DNA from: an uncultured Clostridia bacterium
GTDB lineage: Bacteria > Bacillota > Clostridia > Lachnospirales > CALKRZ01
NCBI GenBank assembly: GCA_937989765.1
Contig: CALKRZ010000072.1
Coordinates: forward strand, 1-36,834
Direction: 5' to 3'
Length of the DNA: 36,834 nt
Part shown: one piece after another, positions 7,982 through 17,972 of the stretch
Layout: every line of letters starts with the position of its first letter
How positions within the stretch are numbered: position 1 is the stretch's first letter
Notes under the pieces: generated by a model
The model's input: only the letters and a program-made list of their open reading frames with translations
Databases searched by the model: none
Told to the model about the DNA's origin: nothing
Position numbers and translations under genes: made by a program

Positions 7982-8394
7982 AACTTTATATGTTATGAAA
8001 ATCTATGATTGAAGAGAGTACTTTATGGAGCATGTTGCAGCGAGCCAGCGGCGGTGAGAGGTCTGGTACAAAGCACCTTAAAGGAATGGGTTCAGGAGAT
8101 GCTAGGCGAATAAGGCATAGGAATAAAATAACTATGAGAGTAACAGTTATTTTTCCCATACCTAAGTAGCTGATGCCGTGTCCTCACGTTACAGAGGCAG
8201 GATATCGAGTTTTTTACTCTGTATCCCTAGGAGAGAGTTACACTGTATAATTGGGTGGTTCGCGAATCAGTATTTCGTCCCAAGATGAAGTGCTTTTTTT
8301 ATTGCCATTTTTACAGTATTACTAATTTGGGTGGTACCGCGGAATATAGACCATTTCGTCCCAGAGCATGGGATGATGTGGTCTTTTTTTTAGT
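7982..8394 (+). ncRNA. T-box leader (predicted tRNA-Trp responsive) with two consecutive antiterminator/terminator modules
   Basis: Stem I motifs (gcagcgagcc...ggtctggt), candidate UGG specifier at 8087-8089 (ggaaTGGgttc), T-box 1 TTGGGTGGTTCGCG...CGTCCC and T-box 2 TTGGGTGGTACCGCGG...CGTCCC, each followed by a hairpin and T-run. Confidence 0.88.
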
Positions 8395-8436
8395 TGATTT
8401 TTATAGATCTGTTTTTTAGAAGAGAGGAAGATCGGG

Positions 8437-9840
8437 ATGAAAAATAAAGTATTGATTCCATATACCAAAGTACTTTCAGGAGATACGGAAACTCCTATCA
8501 CTTTATATCAGAAATATGTAGGCAAAGAGATCGGATTTCTTTTGGAAAGCAAAACCGAAGGAAAGGGACGATATTCTTTTCTAGGCAAAAATCCCTATGC
8601 AATCATCAAGGGACGAGAGAAGATTATGATTACACAGCAGGATGAGGAACTTTGCATGGAAGGTAAAGCCTTAGAAATCATTAAAGCGTATATGAGTCGC
8701 TTTGAAGTACGAGGCGGGGACGCTACTATGTTTATCGGAGGCGCTGTCGGAACGGTAGCATATGATGTGATCCGTCAGTATGAAAAGCTTCCTGCTATCA
8801 GTGATGATATTCTAAAAACCCCCGATGTGTATATGATGGTAGTGCTTCAGTTTATCACCTATGATCACTATCATGGGCGCATTATTTTGACCGTATTAGA
8901 AGAAGAATCAGAAGAAGGATCAAAAAGAGCAGATGCTCAGCTTAGTCAGATGGAAGAAGAGATTCAGGCACCCTATGAACTGCAATCCGATTCTCAGGAG
9001 CATATGGCTTTACGTATTCAGTCCAATATGACCAAAGAGGAGTATATGCAAAAAGTAAATAAAGCAAAGGAATATATATATGAAGGAGATATATTTCAAG
9101 TAGTCCTCTCACAGCGGTGGACGGTGGATACAAAGGAAGATCCATTTGTACTGTATCGGAGGCTACGAGCTGTAAATCCTTCACCTTATCTTTTTTACTT
9201 TAATTTTGGGGATGAGCAAGTGGCAGGAAGTTCACCAGAAATGTTGGTAGAAGTACGAGGAAATACAGTCTATACTTGCCCCATCGCGGGTACGCGAAAA
9301 AGAGGTAAGAATGAAAATGAGGATAGGGTGCTAGCAGAGGAACTGGGAAATGATCCTAAAGAGCAAGCAGAGCATGTGATGCTCGTAGATCTGGCTCGAA
9401 ATGATATGGGACGGATTGCGGCAATAGGTACAGTACAGGTAGTAGACTTTATGAAGGTACATTATTACTCCCATGTGATGCATCTAGTATCCTTAGTACA
9501 AGGAAAAAAACGCGAAGGACAGGACAGCTTCTCCATATTAGCTTCTTTTCTACCAGCAGGCACTTTATCAGGTGCCCCAAAAATTCGAGCCATGGAAATC
9601 ATCGAAGAACTAGAGCCAGAGCGGAGAGGATTGTACGGGGGAGCCGCAGGATATTTCGGATTTAATGGAGATATGGATATGTGTATAGCCATTCGTACCA
9701 TGGTGATCCGTGGAGAAAAGGTGTATATGCAAGCAGGGGCTGGCATTGTGGCAGATTCGGATCCAGAAAAAGAGTATGAAGAAAGTGAAAATAAAGTAAG
9801 GGCATTACTCAATGCCATCGGAAAGGGAGGAATAGTATGA
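8437..9840 (+). CDS. trpE: Anthranilate synthase component I
   Basis: GDIFQVVLSQRW, SPEMLVEVRG, GTLSGAPKIRAMEIIEELEP, QAGAGIVADSDPEKEYEE motifs. Confidence 0.96.
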   Translation: MKNKVLIPYTKVLSGDTETPITLYQKYVGKEIGFLLESKTEGKGRYSFLGKNPYAIIKGREKIMITQQDEELCMEGKALEIIKAYMSRFEVRGGDATMFIGGAVGTVAYDVIRQYEKLPAISDDILKTPDVYMMVVLQFITYDHYHGRIILTVLEEESEEGSKRADAQLSQMEEEIQAPYELQSDSQEHMALRIQSNMTKEEYMQKVNKAKEYIYEGDIFQVVLSQRWTVDTKEDPFVLYRRLRAVNPSPYLFYFNFGDEQVAGSSPEMLVEVRGNTVYTCPIAGTRKRGKNENEDRVLAEELGNDPKEQAEHVMLVDLARNDMGRIAAIGTVQVVDFMKVHYYSHVMHLVSLVQGKKREGQDSFSILASFLPAGTLSGAPKIRAMEIIEELEPERRGLYGGAAGYFGFNGDMDMCIAIRTMVIRGEKVYMQAGAGIVADSDPEKEYEESENKVRALLNAIGKGGIV

Positions 9841-10430
9841 TTTTACTCATTGATAATTATGATTCTTTTACCTATAACTTATATCAATATCTAGGTGAAC
9901 TTCATAAAGAGATCCAGGTAGTACGTCATGATGAAATATCTATACAGCAGATCAAAAGCTTATCCCCACAGTGCATTGTATTATCTCCTGGACCAAAGAC
10001 TCCTACAGAAGCGGGGATTTGTATGGAGGTAGTGCAGCAGCTTTCAGGGATGATTCCTATATTAGGCATTTGTCTAGGACATCAGTGTATTGCAGCCTCT
10101 TTTGGCGCTACCGTGACCTATGCAAAAAAACTATACCATGGAAAGACCTCTATGGTCACGCATACAGGGACGGGGATCTTTAAAAATCTGCCCAATCCGA
10201 TGGAAGTAGCCAGATATCACTCCCTAGCCGTGCTGCCTCATACGCTGCCAGAAGAGCTTATCGTTACAGCCCAAACAGAGGATGGCGAGGTAATGGCAAT
10301 CACCCATAAGACCTATCCTTTGGTAGGATTACAGTTTCATCCAGAATCAATTTATACCCCTGAGGGGAAACAACTGATCAAGAACTTTTTGGAAGGGGTG
10401 AATGCATATGTTATACAAACAAATGGATAA
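9837..10430 (+). CDS. trpG: Anthranilate synthase component II (glutamine amidotransferase)
   Basis: MILLIDNYDSFTYNLYQYLGEL, LGICLGHQCIAASFG, QFHPESIYTPEG. Overlaps the trpE stop by 4 bp. Confidence 0.96.
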   Translation: MILLIDNYDSFTYNLYQYLGELHKEIQVVRHDEISIQQIKSLSPQCIVLSPGPKTPTEAGICMEVVQQLSGMIPILGICLGHQCIAASFGATVTYAKKLYHGKTSMVTHTGTGIFKNLPNPMEVARYHSLAVLPHTLPEELIVTAQTEDGEVMAITHKTYPLVGLQFHPESIYTPEGKQLIKNFLEGVNAYVIQTNG

Positions 10431-11427
10431 ATTACTAGAAGGCAGTCACCTTACAGAAGAAGAGATGACCGATGCTATGGAAGCCATCATGGAAGGAGAA
10501 GTGCCCGAAGTAGTACTGGGCAGTTTTCTTACGGCACTGCGGATCAAAGGAGAAGGGATTACCGAATTGACCGCGGGAGCCAAGGTCATGCGGAACAAAG
10601 CAGAAAAGATGGAACTAGCAGGATTATACACGGTGGATACTTGTGGTACAGGTGGGGATTGCGCAGGTACGTATAATATTTCTACGGCGGTAGCTTTTAT
10701 CGCAGCCGCAGCAGGAATCCATGTGGCAAAGCACGGCAATCGTTCCGTTTCTAGCAAAAGTGGTAGCGCGGATGTACTAGAGGCGCTGGGTGCTGTGATT
10801 ACGCTATCTCCACAGCAAGTAGCTAGTTCTGTACACAAGCATCATATCGGTTTTTTGTTTGCACCCGTATTCCATAAAGCGATGAAGCATGCCATAGGTG
10901 TCCGAAGAGCCTTAGGATTTCGCACTGTATTTAATATGCTAGGACCTCTTACCAACCCTGCAGAAGCCAAAGGACAGGTTATGGGCGTATATGATCAAAG
11001 TCTTACAGAGGCGATGGCAGCAGTGCTGAAAAACCTAGGCACGGATCATGCGCTTGTCGTGCACGGTATGGATGGACTGGATGAGATCACCACTACAACG
11101 CAAACCAAGGTTACAGAATTAAAGGATGGCATATTGCATACCTATTATATAACTCCAGAGCAATTTGGGATGAGTAGAAGTAACTTGGAAGACTTGCGAG
11201 GGGGCAGTGCAGTAGAAAATGCAGCTATCATCAGAGCACTCCTGCAAGGAGAACAGGGACCCAAGCGAGAAATTCTTCTGCTAAATAGTGGGGCAGCACT
11301 GTATGTAGGCAAAAAGGCGAACAGTCTTGGTGATGGAATCAAGCTAGCAGCCACATTGATCGATACGGGAATGGCAATGGAAAAAATGAATGAATATATC
11401 GACTTTACCAAAAGTATTGCAAGTTAG
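10408..11427 (+). CDS. trpD: Anthranilate phosphoribosyltransferase
   Basis: VDTCGTGGDCAGTYNIST, AKHGNRSVSSKSGSADVLEALG. Start at 10408 (MLYKQMDKLL) or 10402; overlaps trpG. Confidence 0.95.
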   Translation: MLYKQMDKLLEGSHLTEEEMTDAMEAIMEGEVPEVVLGSFLTALRIKGEGITELTAGAKVMRNKAEKMELAGLYTVDTCGTGGDCAGTYNISTAVAFIAAAAGIHVAKHGNRSVSSKSGSADVLEALGAVITLSPQQVASSVHKHHIGFLFAPVFHKAMKHAIGVRRALGFRTVFNMLGPLTNPAEAKGQVMGVYDQSLTEAMAAVLKNLGTDHALVVHGMDGLDEITTTTQTKVTELKDGILHTYYITPEQFGMSRSNLEDLRGGSAVENAAIIRALLQGEQGPKREILLLNSGAALYVGKKANSLGDGIKLAATLIDTGMAMEKMNEYIDFTKSIAS

Positions 11428-11482
11428 GGCATAAGATGGTATCATTAGCAAAAATATTCAACCAATAGAAGGAGAGATAAAT

Positions 11483-12496
11483 ATGATCGTAGTCATGAAA
11501 TCCAGCGCAACCACAGAACAAATAGAAAAGGTAGAAAACCGTTTGATAAGATTAGGATTTAAAACCCATCCTATTCATGGAGAAAAAAGTACAGTTATCG
11601 GTGCGATTGGAGATAAAACTGTGTTAAGCCAAGAATCCATCATCAATATGGATGGAGTAGAAACCATCATGCCTATTACAAAGCCTTATAAACTCATTAG
11701 TAGAGAACTTGTCAAAGGGAATACTACGGTCACTGTAGGAAATGTCCTCGTAGGAGGAGATGAAATCATCCTTTTTGCAGGACCTTGTGCCGTAGAAAGT
11801 GAAGAACAATATATTACCTCAGCGCTCAAGGTGAAAGAAGCAGGCGGGCACATTTTACGAGGGGGTGCTTTCAAACCTCGTACATCTCCTTATGCTTTTC
11901 AAGGACTAGAAGAAGCAGGACTGAAGATCATGGCCCAAGCAAGAGAAATCACAGGGTTACCTTTTGTAACAGAAGTAGTGGATACGCGTGATGTAGAGTT
12001 AGTCGCAAAATATGCCGATATGATTCAGATCGGCGCTCGTAATATGCAGAACTTTAGACTGCTGACAGAAGTAGGGAAAACTAAAAAACCCGTATTATTA
12101 AAAAGAGGCTTGGCTGCGACTATAGAAGAATGGTTAATGTCAGCAGAATATATTATCGCAGAGGGCAATGCAGATATTATCCTTTGTGAAAGAGGAATTC
12201 GTACCTATGAAACCACCACCAGAAATACACTTGATATCAGTGCGATCCCTGTGATCAAAGAATTAACCCATCTGCCCATCGTAGTAGATCCAAGTCATGC
12301 GACAGGAAAACGTCAATGGATCCCAGCTCTATCGAATGCGAGTATCGCAGCAGGAGCGGATGGTCTTATTATCGAAGTGCATCATAACCCTTGTGAAGCC
12401 CTATGTGATGGACCACAATCTCTAGATCCTGAGCAGTTTAGGAGTGTCGTAAAAGCACTTAAGCCTATTGCAGCGGCGGTAGGACGAAAGCTATGA
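11483..12496 (+). CDS. aroF: 3-deoxy-7-phosphoheptulonate synthase (DAHP synthase, type with N-terminal ferredoxin-like domain)
   Basis: IILFAGPCAVESEEQ, GGAFKPRTSPYAFQGL, LPIVVDPSHATGKR; N-terminal ~70 aa extension. Confidence 0.92.
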   Translation: MIVVMKSSATTEQIEKVENRLIRLGFKTHPIHGEKSTVIGAIGDKTVLSQESIINMDGVETIMPITKPYKLISRELVKGNTTVTVGNVLVGGDEIILFAGPCAVESEEQYITSALKVKEAGGHILRGGAFKPRTSPYAFQGLEEAGLKIMAQAREITGLPFVTEVVDTRDVELVAKYADMIQIGARNMQNFRLLTEVGKTKKPVLLKRGLAATIEEWLMSAEYIIAEGNADIILCERGIRTYETTTRNTLDISAIPVIKELTHLPIVVDPSHATGKRQWIPALSNASIAAGADGLIIEVHHNPCEALCDGPQSLDPEQFRSVVKALKPIAAAVGRKL

Positions 12497-13281
12497 GTAT
12501 TCTCCACGACATCGTAGAGAAAAAAAAGCAGACACTGGCTCTTCAAAAAGAAAATGCACAAATTGATATATGGGAGCAAACGATCCAAGGCATGCCCAAG
12601 CCGCCTAGTTTTTATGAGGCGATAGCAAAAAAAGGTCTGTCCATCATTGGGGAGATCAAAAAAGCATCTCCCTCCAAAGGTATTATAAGAGAAGATTTTG
12701 ACCCAGTAGAACTAGCGAGAGAGTATGGAGATGTGGTAGATGCCTTATCTGTATTAACAGAAGAGCATTTTTTCATGGGAAGCCCCACATATCTACAGCA
12801 AGTTCGTCAAGTGACGGCGCTCCCTCTTCTTCGAAAGGATTTTATCATTGATCCGATACAGATTTATGAAGCCAGAATACTAGGCGCTAGCTGTATACTC
12901 CTCATTACAGCCATATTATCAGAAGAACAACTGAGAGACTATATAAAGCTAGCTACAGCGCTACAAATGGATGCGCTCGTAGAAGTCCATACAGCAGCAG
13001 AAGTAGAAAAAGCACTGGCAGTGGGGTCCAAGATCATAGGCATTAACAACCGCAATCTGGAAGATTTTTCGATCACCCTAGATACGACGATACAATTACG
13101 ACAGAAGATTCCACAGGATATACTTATTATCAGCGAAAGTGGTATTGATTCACAAAAAGACCTGATGACTTTAGGTGCAGTGCATATAGATGGCATACTG
13201 GTAGGCGAAAGCTTTATGAAGGCACAGAGTATCACAGAGAAGGCAGAGGAGTTTAGACGAGGATACGATAGCACAAAGTAA
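12493..13281 (+). CDS. trpC: Indole-3-glycerol phosphate synthase
   Basis: IGEIKKASPSKGIIREDFDP, LLRKDFIIDPIQIYEAR, GINNRNLEDF, ISESGI. Confidence 0.95.
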   Translation: MSILHDIVEKKKQTLALQKENAQIDIWEQTIQGMPKPPSFYEAIAKKGLSIIGEIKKASPSKGIIREDFDPVELAREYGDVVDALSVLTEEHFFMGSPTYLQQVRQVTALPLLRKDFIIDPIQIYEARILGASCILLITAILSEEQLRDYIKLATALQMDALVEVHTAAEVEKALAVGSKIIGINNRNLEDFSITLDTTIQLRQKIPQDILIISESGIDSQKDLMTLGAVHIDGILVGESFMKAQSITEKAEEFRRGYDSTK

Positions 13282-13328
13282 GATTTGTGGTGCGTATGAT
13301 TTCTCAGTGGATAAGGGGTGGTCAAGAT

Positions 13329-13949
13329 ATGGTAGTGCAAATTAAGATCTGTGGACTACGTACGATAGAAGATATACAGATGATCAATGAACTAGATGTA
13401 CAGTATATCGGATTTGTGTTTGCACCCAGCCGACGACAGATCACACCTGAACAGGCTCAAAAAATGAGAAAAGAGGTAAGGCGAGACATCCAGACGGTAG
13501 GGGTATTCGTCAATACTCCTGCTGTGGAAGTCAATCGCATTGCAGAAATAAGTAGACTAGACATTGCCCAACTCCATGGGGAAGAGTCACCAGAAGCATG
13601 TACCAAGGTTCATATCCCCGTATGGAAAGCCATCGCAGTAAAGGACACACAAAGTTTTAGCAGTATGGATCAGTATCGCAGTGCGCAGGGCTTTGTACTA
13701 GATACGTATAGCAAAGAGGCAAAAGGGGGAACGGGTAAAACCTTCTCATGGGAATGGGCGGCAGGGCTGTCAGAAAAGCATTGGATCATTTTGGGCGGTG
13801 GACTCCATGCTCAAAATGTGCAGCAAGCCCTCCAAAGGGTAGCCCCTCAGATCGTAGATGTAAGCTCAGGGGTAGAGAGCGAAGGAAGAAAAGACAGAGA
13901 AAAAGTCTGTCAGTTTGTGAGGAAGGTGAGAGAATATGAAGCTAGATAG
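13329..13949 (+). CDS. trpF: Phosphoribosylanthranilate isomerase
   Basis: [41 protein letters not shown] at 13329 preferred over the GTG at 13287. Confidence 0.93.
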   Translation: MVVQIKICGLRTIEDIQMINELDVQYIGFVFAPSRRQITPEQAQKMRKEVRRDIQTVGVFVNTPAVEVNRIAEISRLDIAQLHGEESPEACTKVHIPVWKAIAVKDTQSFSSMDQYRSAQGFVLDTYSKEAKGGTGKTFSWEWAAGLSEKHWIILGGGLHAQNVQQALQRVAPQIVDVSSGVESEGRKDREKVCQFVRKVREYEAR

Positions 13950-15120
13950 GAAATTTGGAAGCTTCGGAGGACAGTATGTACCAGAAACACTGATGAATCC
14001 GCTGATCGAATTAGAGGAAGCATTCAAAGAATACTGTAGTACAGAAGCGTTTCAGAAAGAATATATGTATTATCTCAAACAATATGTAGGCAGACCCACC
14101 TCTTTATATTTTGCAGAAAAATTAACCCGTACATGTGGGGGTGCTAAGATTTATCTCAAACGTGAGGATCTAAACCACACAGGCGCACACAAGATCAATA
14201 ATGTCATCGGACAACTCCTACTTGCCAAAAAAATGGGTAAAACCAAAGTCATCGCAGAAACAGGAGCAGGACAGCATGGCGTTGCCACTGCGACTGGGGC
14301 GGCATTATTTGGAATGGAATGCACTGTATTTATGGGAGAAGAGGACATCGAAAGACAGCGGCTGAATGTATTCCGAATGGAGCTTTTGGGTGCTACAGTC
14401 CAACCAGTAAGCTCAGGCACAAAAACCTTGAAAGATGCTACCAATGAAGCGATTCGGGAATGGGTCAGATGTGCAGAGGATACCTTTTATGTCATCGGAT
14501 CGGTAGTAGGCCCTCATCCCTATCCCACGATGGTACGTACCTTCCAAAAAATCATTGGAGAAGAAACAAAAAAGCAGATCATGGAAGCAGAAGGAGCACT
14601 CCCCCAAGCACTGATTGCCTGTGTGGGAGGAGGAAGTAATTCTATGGGACTTTTTTATCCATTTATCAAAGATACGACGGTCAAAATGTTCGGGGTAGAA
14701 GCAGCAGGGCACGGCATAGAAACTAAACAGCATGCAGCCGCCTTTGCAGAAGGACGAGTAGGCGTACTGCACGGAATGAAAACCTACCTCCTACAGGATG
14801 CAGAAGGGCAGATCCTACCCGCCCATTCCATCTCCGCAGGGCTAGACTATCCAGGGGTAGGGCCAGAACATGCCTATCTATATGAAAACAAACGAGTAGA
14901 GTATACATCCATCACAGATACAGAAGCCATGGACGCTTTTCAACTGCTCGCTAAGCAAGAAGGCATTATCCCAGCTATAGAAAGTGCCCATGCCATCGCT
15001 TATGGCTGCAAATTGGCACCCAGTATGCAGGCGGATGAAGTCATCGTGATCTGTCTGTCTGGCAGGGGAGACAAGGATGTGCATACAGCGGCACAGTATC
15101 TAGAAAGTACGAGGGTATAA
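13936..15120 (+). CDS. trpB: Tryptophan synthase beta chain
   Basis: [48 protein letters not shown]. Confidence 0.97.
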   Translation: MKLDRKFGSFGGQYVPETLMNPLIELEEAFKEYCSTEAFQKEYMYYLKQYVGRPTSLYFAEKLTRTCGGAKIYLKREDLNHTGAHKINNVIGQLLLAKKMGKTKVIAETGAGQHGVATATGAALFGMECTVFMGEEDIERQRLNVFRMELLGATVQPVSSGTKTLKDATNEAIREWVRCAEDTFYVIGSVVGPHPYPTMVRTFQKIIGEETKKQIMEAEGALPQALIACVGGGSNSMGLFYPFIKDTTVKMFGVEAAGHGIETKQHAAAFAEGRVGVLHGMKTYLLQDAEGQILPAHSISAGLDYPGVGPEHAYLYENKRVEYTSITDTEAMDAFQLLAKQEGIIPAIESAHAIAYGCKLAPSMQADEVIVICLSGRGDKDVHTAAQYLESTRV

Positions 15121-15131
15121 GGAGGGGCGAT

Positions 15132-15908
15132 ATGAATCGTATAGAAATGCAGTTCAAAAAGCTTAAAGAAAAAGATAAGAAGGCTTTGATCACCTATATT
15201 ACAGCAGGAGACCCTGATATTCATACTACAGAGCAGCTGATCTATGCAAAGGAGCGGGCAGGAGCGCATATTATTGAGATCGGCATCCCTTTTTCTGATC
15301 CCTTGGCAGATGGCCCTGTGATTCAACGTGCCGCACAGAGAGCACTAGAGCGGGGCATTACCCTGCAGCAGATCTTTGACTGTGTAGATAGCGTGCGCGC
15401 TCATACGCAGATCCCCTTGGTTTTTTTAGTGTACTATAATACGATACTGGCATATGGTGTAGGTGCATTTATCAATAAATGTGAACAAACAGGTATAGAT
15501 GGACTGATTATTCCTGATCTACCCCTAGAAGAAAGAGAAGAAATCCTACCTGCTATTCAAAACTCCGCGGTGGCATTGATTCCCCTAGTATCCATTACTT
15601 CAAGAGATAGAATCTCCGCTGTCGTACAAAATGGGCGGGGATTCGTATACTGTATATCTTCCCTCGGAGTTACGGGTGTGCGCCAAGATTTTAGAGAAGA
15701 TCTGAATGAATTTTTAGGTGCTGTCCGTCAAGCGACAGACTTGCCTTTAGCGATTGGATTTGGCATATCTACGAGAGAAGATATAGAGAGATTTAGCCCG
15801 TATGTAGATGCCGTGATCGTAGGATCAGCTATCGTACAGCAGGTAGAAGAATGCGGTGGAGATGTGGATCGGGTAGAAGCGTTTGTAAAGAATTTGGTGG
15901 TGGGGTAG
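15132..15908 (+). CDS. trpA: Tryptophan synthase alpha chain
   Basis: ITYITAGDPD, IEIGIPFSDPLADGPVIQRAAQRAL, IPDLPLEE, GFGIST. Confidence 0.96.
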   Translation: MNRIEMQFKKLKEKDKKALITYITAGDPDIHTTEQLIYAKERAGAHIIEIGIPFSDPLADGPVIQRAAQRALERGITLQQIFDCVDSVRAHTQIPLVFLVYYNTILAYGVGAFINKCEQTGIDGLIIPDLPLEEREEILPAIQNSAVALIPLVSITSRDRISAVVQNGRGFVYCISSLGVTGVRQDFREDLNEFLGAVRQATDLPLAIGFGISTREDIERFSPYVDAVIVGSAIVQQVEECGGDVDRVEAFVKNLVVG

Positions 15909-15936
15909 GCAGTCATTTTCACAGAGATCCATAGAT

Positions 15937-15979
15937 AATGCGTTGGTTGAGAAGATTGAAATTCTCATGCCAACGCATT
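15937..15979 (+). terminator. Terminator of the trp operon (aatgcgttgg...ccaacgcatt)
   Basis: 10-bp perfect outer stem with inner gagaa/ttctc pairing, followed by T-rich tract. Confidence 0.75.
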
Positions 15980-16067
15980 TTATATTTATATGGAGCAGTG
16001 TAAAAAGAAGATTATATTCAAAAGAGAGCTATTGCTTATAGGTAAAGTATCGCTTTAAAAAAATATA

Positions 16068-16116
16068 TTTACAAAAAGAATGTTCTAGTGTATTATTTAT
16101 ATAGTACACTAGAACA
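16068..16116 (+). promoter_or_regulatory. Promoter (TTTACA-17-TATTAT) overlapped by a perfect 12+12 bp inverted repeat operator (TGTTCTAGTGTA-N12-TACACTAGAACA)
   Basis: -35 16068-16073, -10 16091-16096; palindrome arms 16081-16092 and 16105-16116. Confidence 0.8.
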
Positions 16117-16133
16117 GTGAGGTGGTAACATTT

Positions 16134-16505
16134 GTGAAACCTATATTTAACGATCATACCCCTATATACTTGCAGATTATGACACATATTAAAAAGCAGA
16201 TCGTAGTACATATACTACAACCTGGAGACAAGCTGCCGTCTGTGAGAGAGCTGTCCAAAAACTTAGAGGTAAATCCTAATACTGTTCAAAGAGCCTATCA
16301 GGAATTAGAGCGAGAAGAGATCACCTACACGCAAAGAGGCATGGGAACCTTTGTGACAGATATAGAAGAAAAATTACATATGCTCAAAAAAGAGATGGCA
16401 AAAGATCTGATCACAAACTTTATACAACAAATGAAGAGCATTGGCTTTGTAGAAGATGAACTAGCAGAGATCATCGCAGTATTTATCAAGAAAAACAAAG
16501 AGTGA
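16134..16505 (+). CDS. GntR family transcriptional regulator, YtrA subfamily
   Basis: PIYLQIMTHIKKQIVVHILQPGDKLPSVRELSKNLEVNPNTVQRAYQELEREEITYTQRGMGTFV; short effector region. GTG start at 16134 after a gaggtgg SD (track starts at 16122). Confidence 0.92.
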   Translation: MKPIFNDHTPIYLQIMTHIKKQIVVHILQPGDKLPSVRELSKNLEVNPNTVQRAYQELEREEITYTQRGMGTFVTDIEEKLHMLKKEMAKDLITNFIQQMKSIGFVEDELAEIIAVFIKKNKE

Positions 16506-16515
16506 GGGGAGTATT

Positions 16516-17220
16516 ATGCAAAAACTGATTGGCATATCCAATGTAAAAAAACAATATTCCAAATCTAAGATCGCCTTGGACGGGATCGATCTAGAAATAC
16601 CTGTGGGGAAAATAATCGGCCTACTAGGACCCAATGGTAGTGGGAAGACAACGTTTATGAAGATGTTGGCAGGCATAGCTCGTCCTACAGAAGGGAAAAT
16701 CTACATAGACGGACAGGAACCGGGGGTATATACAAAGTCTATCGTATCGTATCTTCCAGATCAAAATCAACTCTTTAAATGGATGAAGGTGCAGGATGCA
16801 GTAGCATTTTACACAGATTTTTTTCAGGATTTTGAGATGGAAAAAGCAAAAGAGCTGTTGACACGATTTGAGATTGGAAACAAGGAGCGAGTCACATCTT
16901 TATCCAAAGGTACCGTAGAAAAACTCAATTTGATCCTCTGTTTATCCAGAAAAGCAAAGTTATATGTGCTGGATGAACCATTAGGAGGAGTTGACCCTGT
17001 AGCCAGAGATCAGATCATAGATATGATTTTGGATCATTTTCATGAAGACTGCACGATGATCATATCCACCCATATCGTGAGTGAGATGGAGAGATTATTT
17101 GATGAAGTGCTCTTTTTACAGCGGGGTAAGATCGTACTGGGAGGAAATGCAGAGGAGTTACGCTTACAAAGGGCAAAGTCTATCGATGCAGTCTATCGGG
17201 AGGTATTTGCACAATGTTAA
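16516..17220 (+). CDS. ABC transporter ATP-binding protein
   Basis: GLLGPNGSGKTTFMKMLAG, SLSKGTVEKLNLILCLSRKAKLYVLDEPLGGVDPVAR. Confidence 0.95.
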   Translation: MQKLIGISNVKKQYSKSKIALDGIDLEIPVGKIIGLLGPNGSGKTTFMKMLAGIARPTEGKIYIDGQEPGVYTKSIVSYLPDQNQLFKWMKVQDAVAFYTDFFQDFEMEKAKELLTRFEIGNKERVTSLSKGTVEKLNLILCLSRKAKLYVLDEPLGGVDPVARDQIIDMILDHFHEDCTMIISTHIVSEMERLFDEVLFLQRGKIVLGGNAEELRLQRAKSIDAVYREVFAQC

Positions 17221-17960
17221 AGTTGTTGAAATATGGTGTTGTCGATGGATACGGAAACCTCGTAATGAGTCATGGAATGATATATTCCGTCTATGCATCC
17301 ATGGTTATCACCCGTTATCTTATGGGGTTTGAGGATACATTTTCGTATATTTATAAATACTCATTTTTTATGCCGATCGTGGTATTAATAATAATGGATT
17401 TAAGTATTGAAGGAGCAGTAGATAGGAATAAACAGATGATACTATGCCTTCCTAAGAAAGGATGGGAACTTTCAGGTGTTGTCTTGTTAAAAAGTTTGCT
17501 GAAAGTAGGCATTGCATGTATATGCAGCAGCATAGCATTTTATATCCATCTTTCCATAACAAAAAATCCCAGACGTATGATACAAGCAATCATAGAAAAT
17601 GTAAACTTTCCCTTGGGAGCCCTATTTTCTGGTATGTTGATGATCTTTGCAGCAGTATCTATTGTAAGTTGGTTTTCATGGGTTTTAGTACATTCTTGTA
17701 AGATCAAGCATAAAAAGCTGTGTGGGTTTTTTATCACGATAGTGATTATTATAATAGCACAAAGTATTGGTGGAATGATTGCTGTATTATTCCCTCTTAG
17801 AGTCCTAGTACCTAATGCAGTGCTTTATATATTTCCACTGCTCAAAGAAGCAAAGTATATACTGCCAATCAACTTGACTGGAATCATTATACCTATGATG
17901 ATCTATATAGTATGCTTATGGTGGAGTGCAAGATGGATAGATACGAAAATAGATATATGA
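17214..17960 (+). CDS. Membrane protein, probable ABC permease subunit
   Basis: Multiple hydrophobic segments; 7-bp overlap with the upstream ATPase gene. Confidence 0.7.
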   Translation: MLKLLKYGVVDGYGNLVMSHGMIYSVYASMVITRYLMGFEDTFSYIYKYSFFMPIVVLIIMDLSIEGAVDRNKQMILCLPKKGWELSGVVLLKSLLKVGIACICSSIAFYIHLSITKNPRRMIQAIIENVNFPLGALFSGMLMIFAAVSIVSWFSWVLVHSCKIKHKKLCGFFITIVIIIIAQSIGGMIAVLFPLRVLVPNAVLYIFPLLKEAKYILPINLTGIIIPMMIYIVCLWWSARWIDTKIDI

Positions 17961-17972
17961 AGGAGAACGGAT

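Noticed and set aside
9465-9818. 117-aa minus-strand ORF inside trpE
   Set aside because: Antisense shadow ORF of a well-supported CDS; composition is typical of reversed coding sequence.
10446-10838. 130-aa minus-strand ORF inside trpD
   Set aside because: Ser/Ala/Pro-rich antisense shadow of trpD; no SD or domain.
12939-13340. 133-aa minus-strand ORF over trpC/trpF
   Set aside because: Antisense to two confident CDSs; no independent support.
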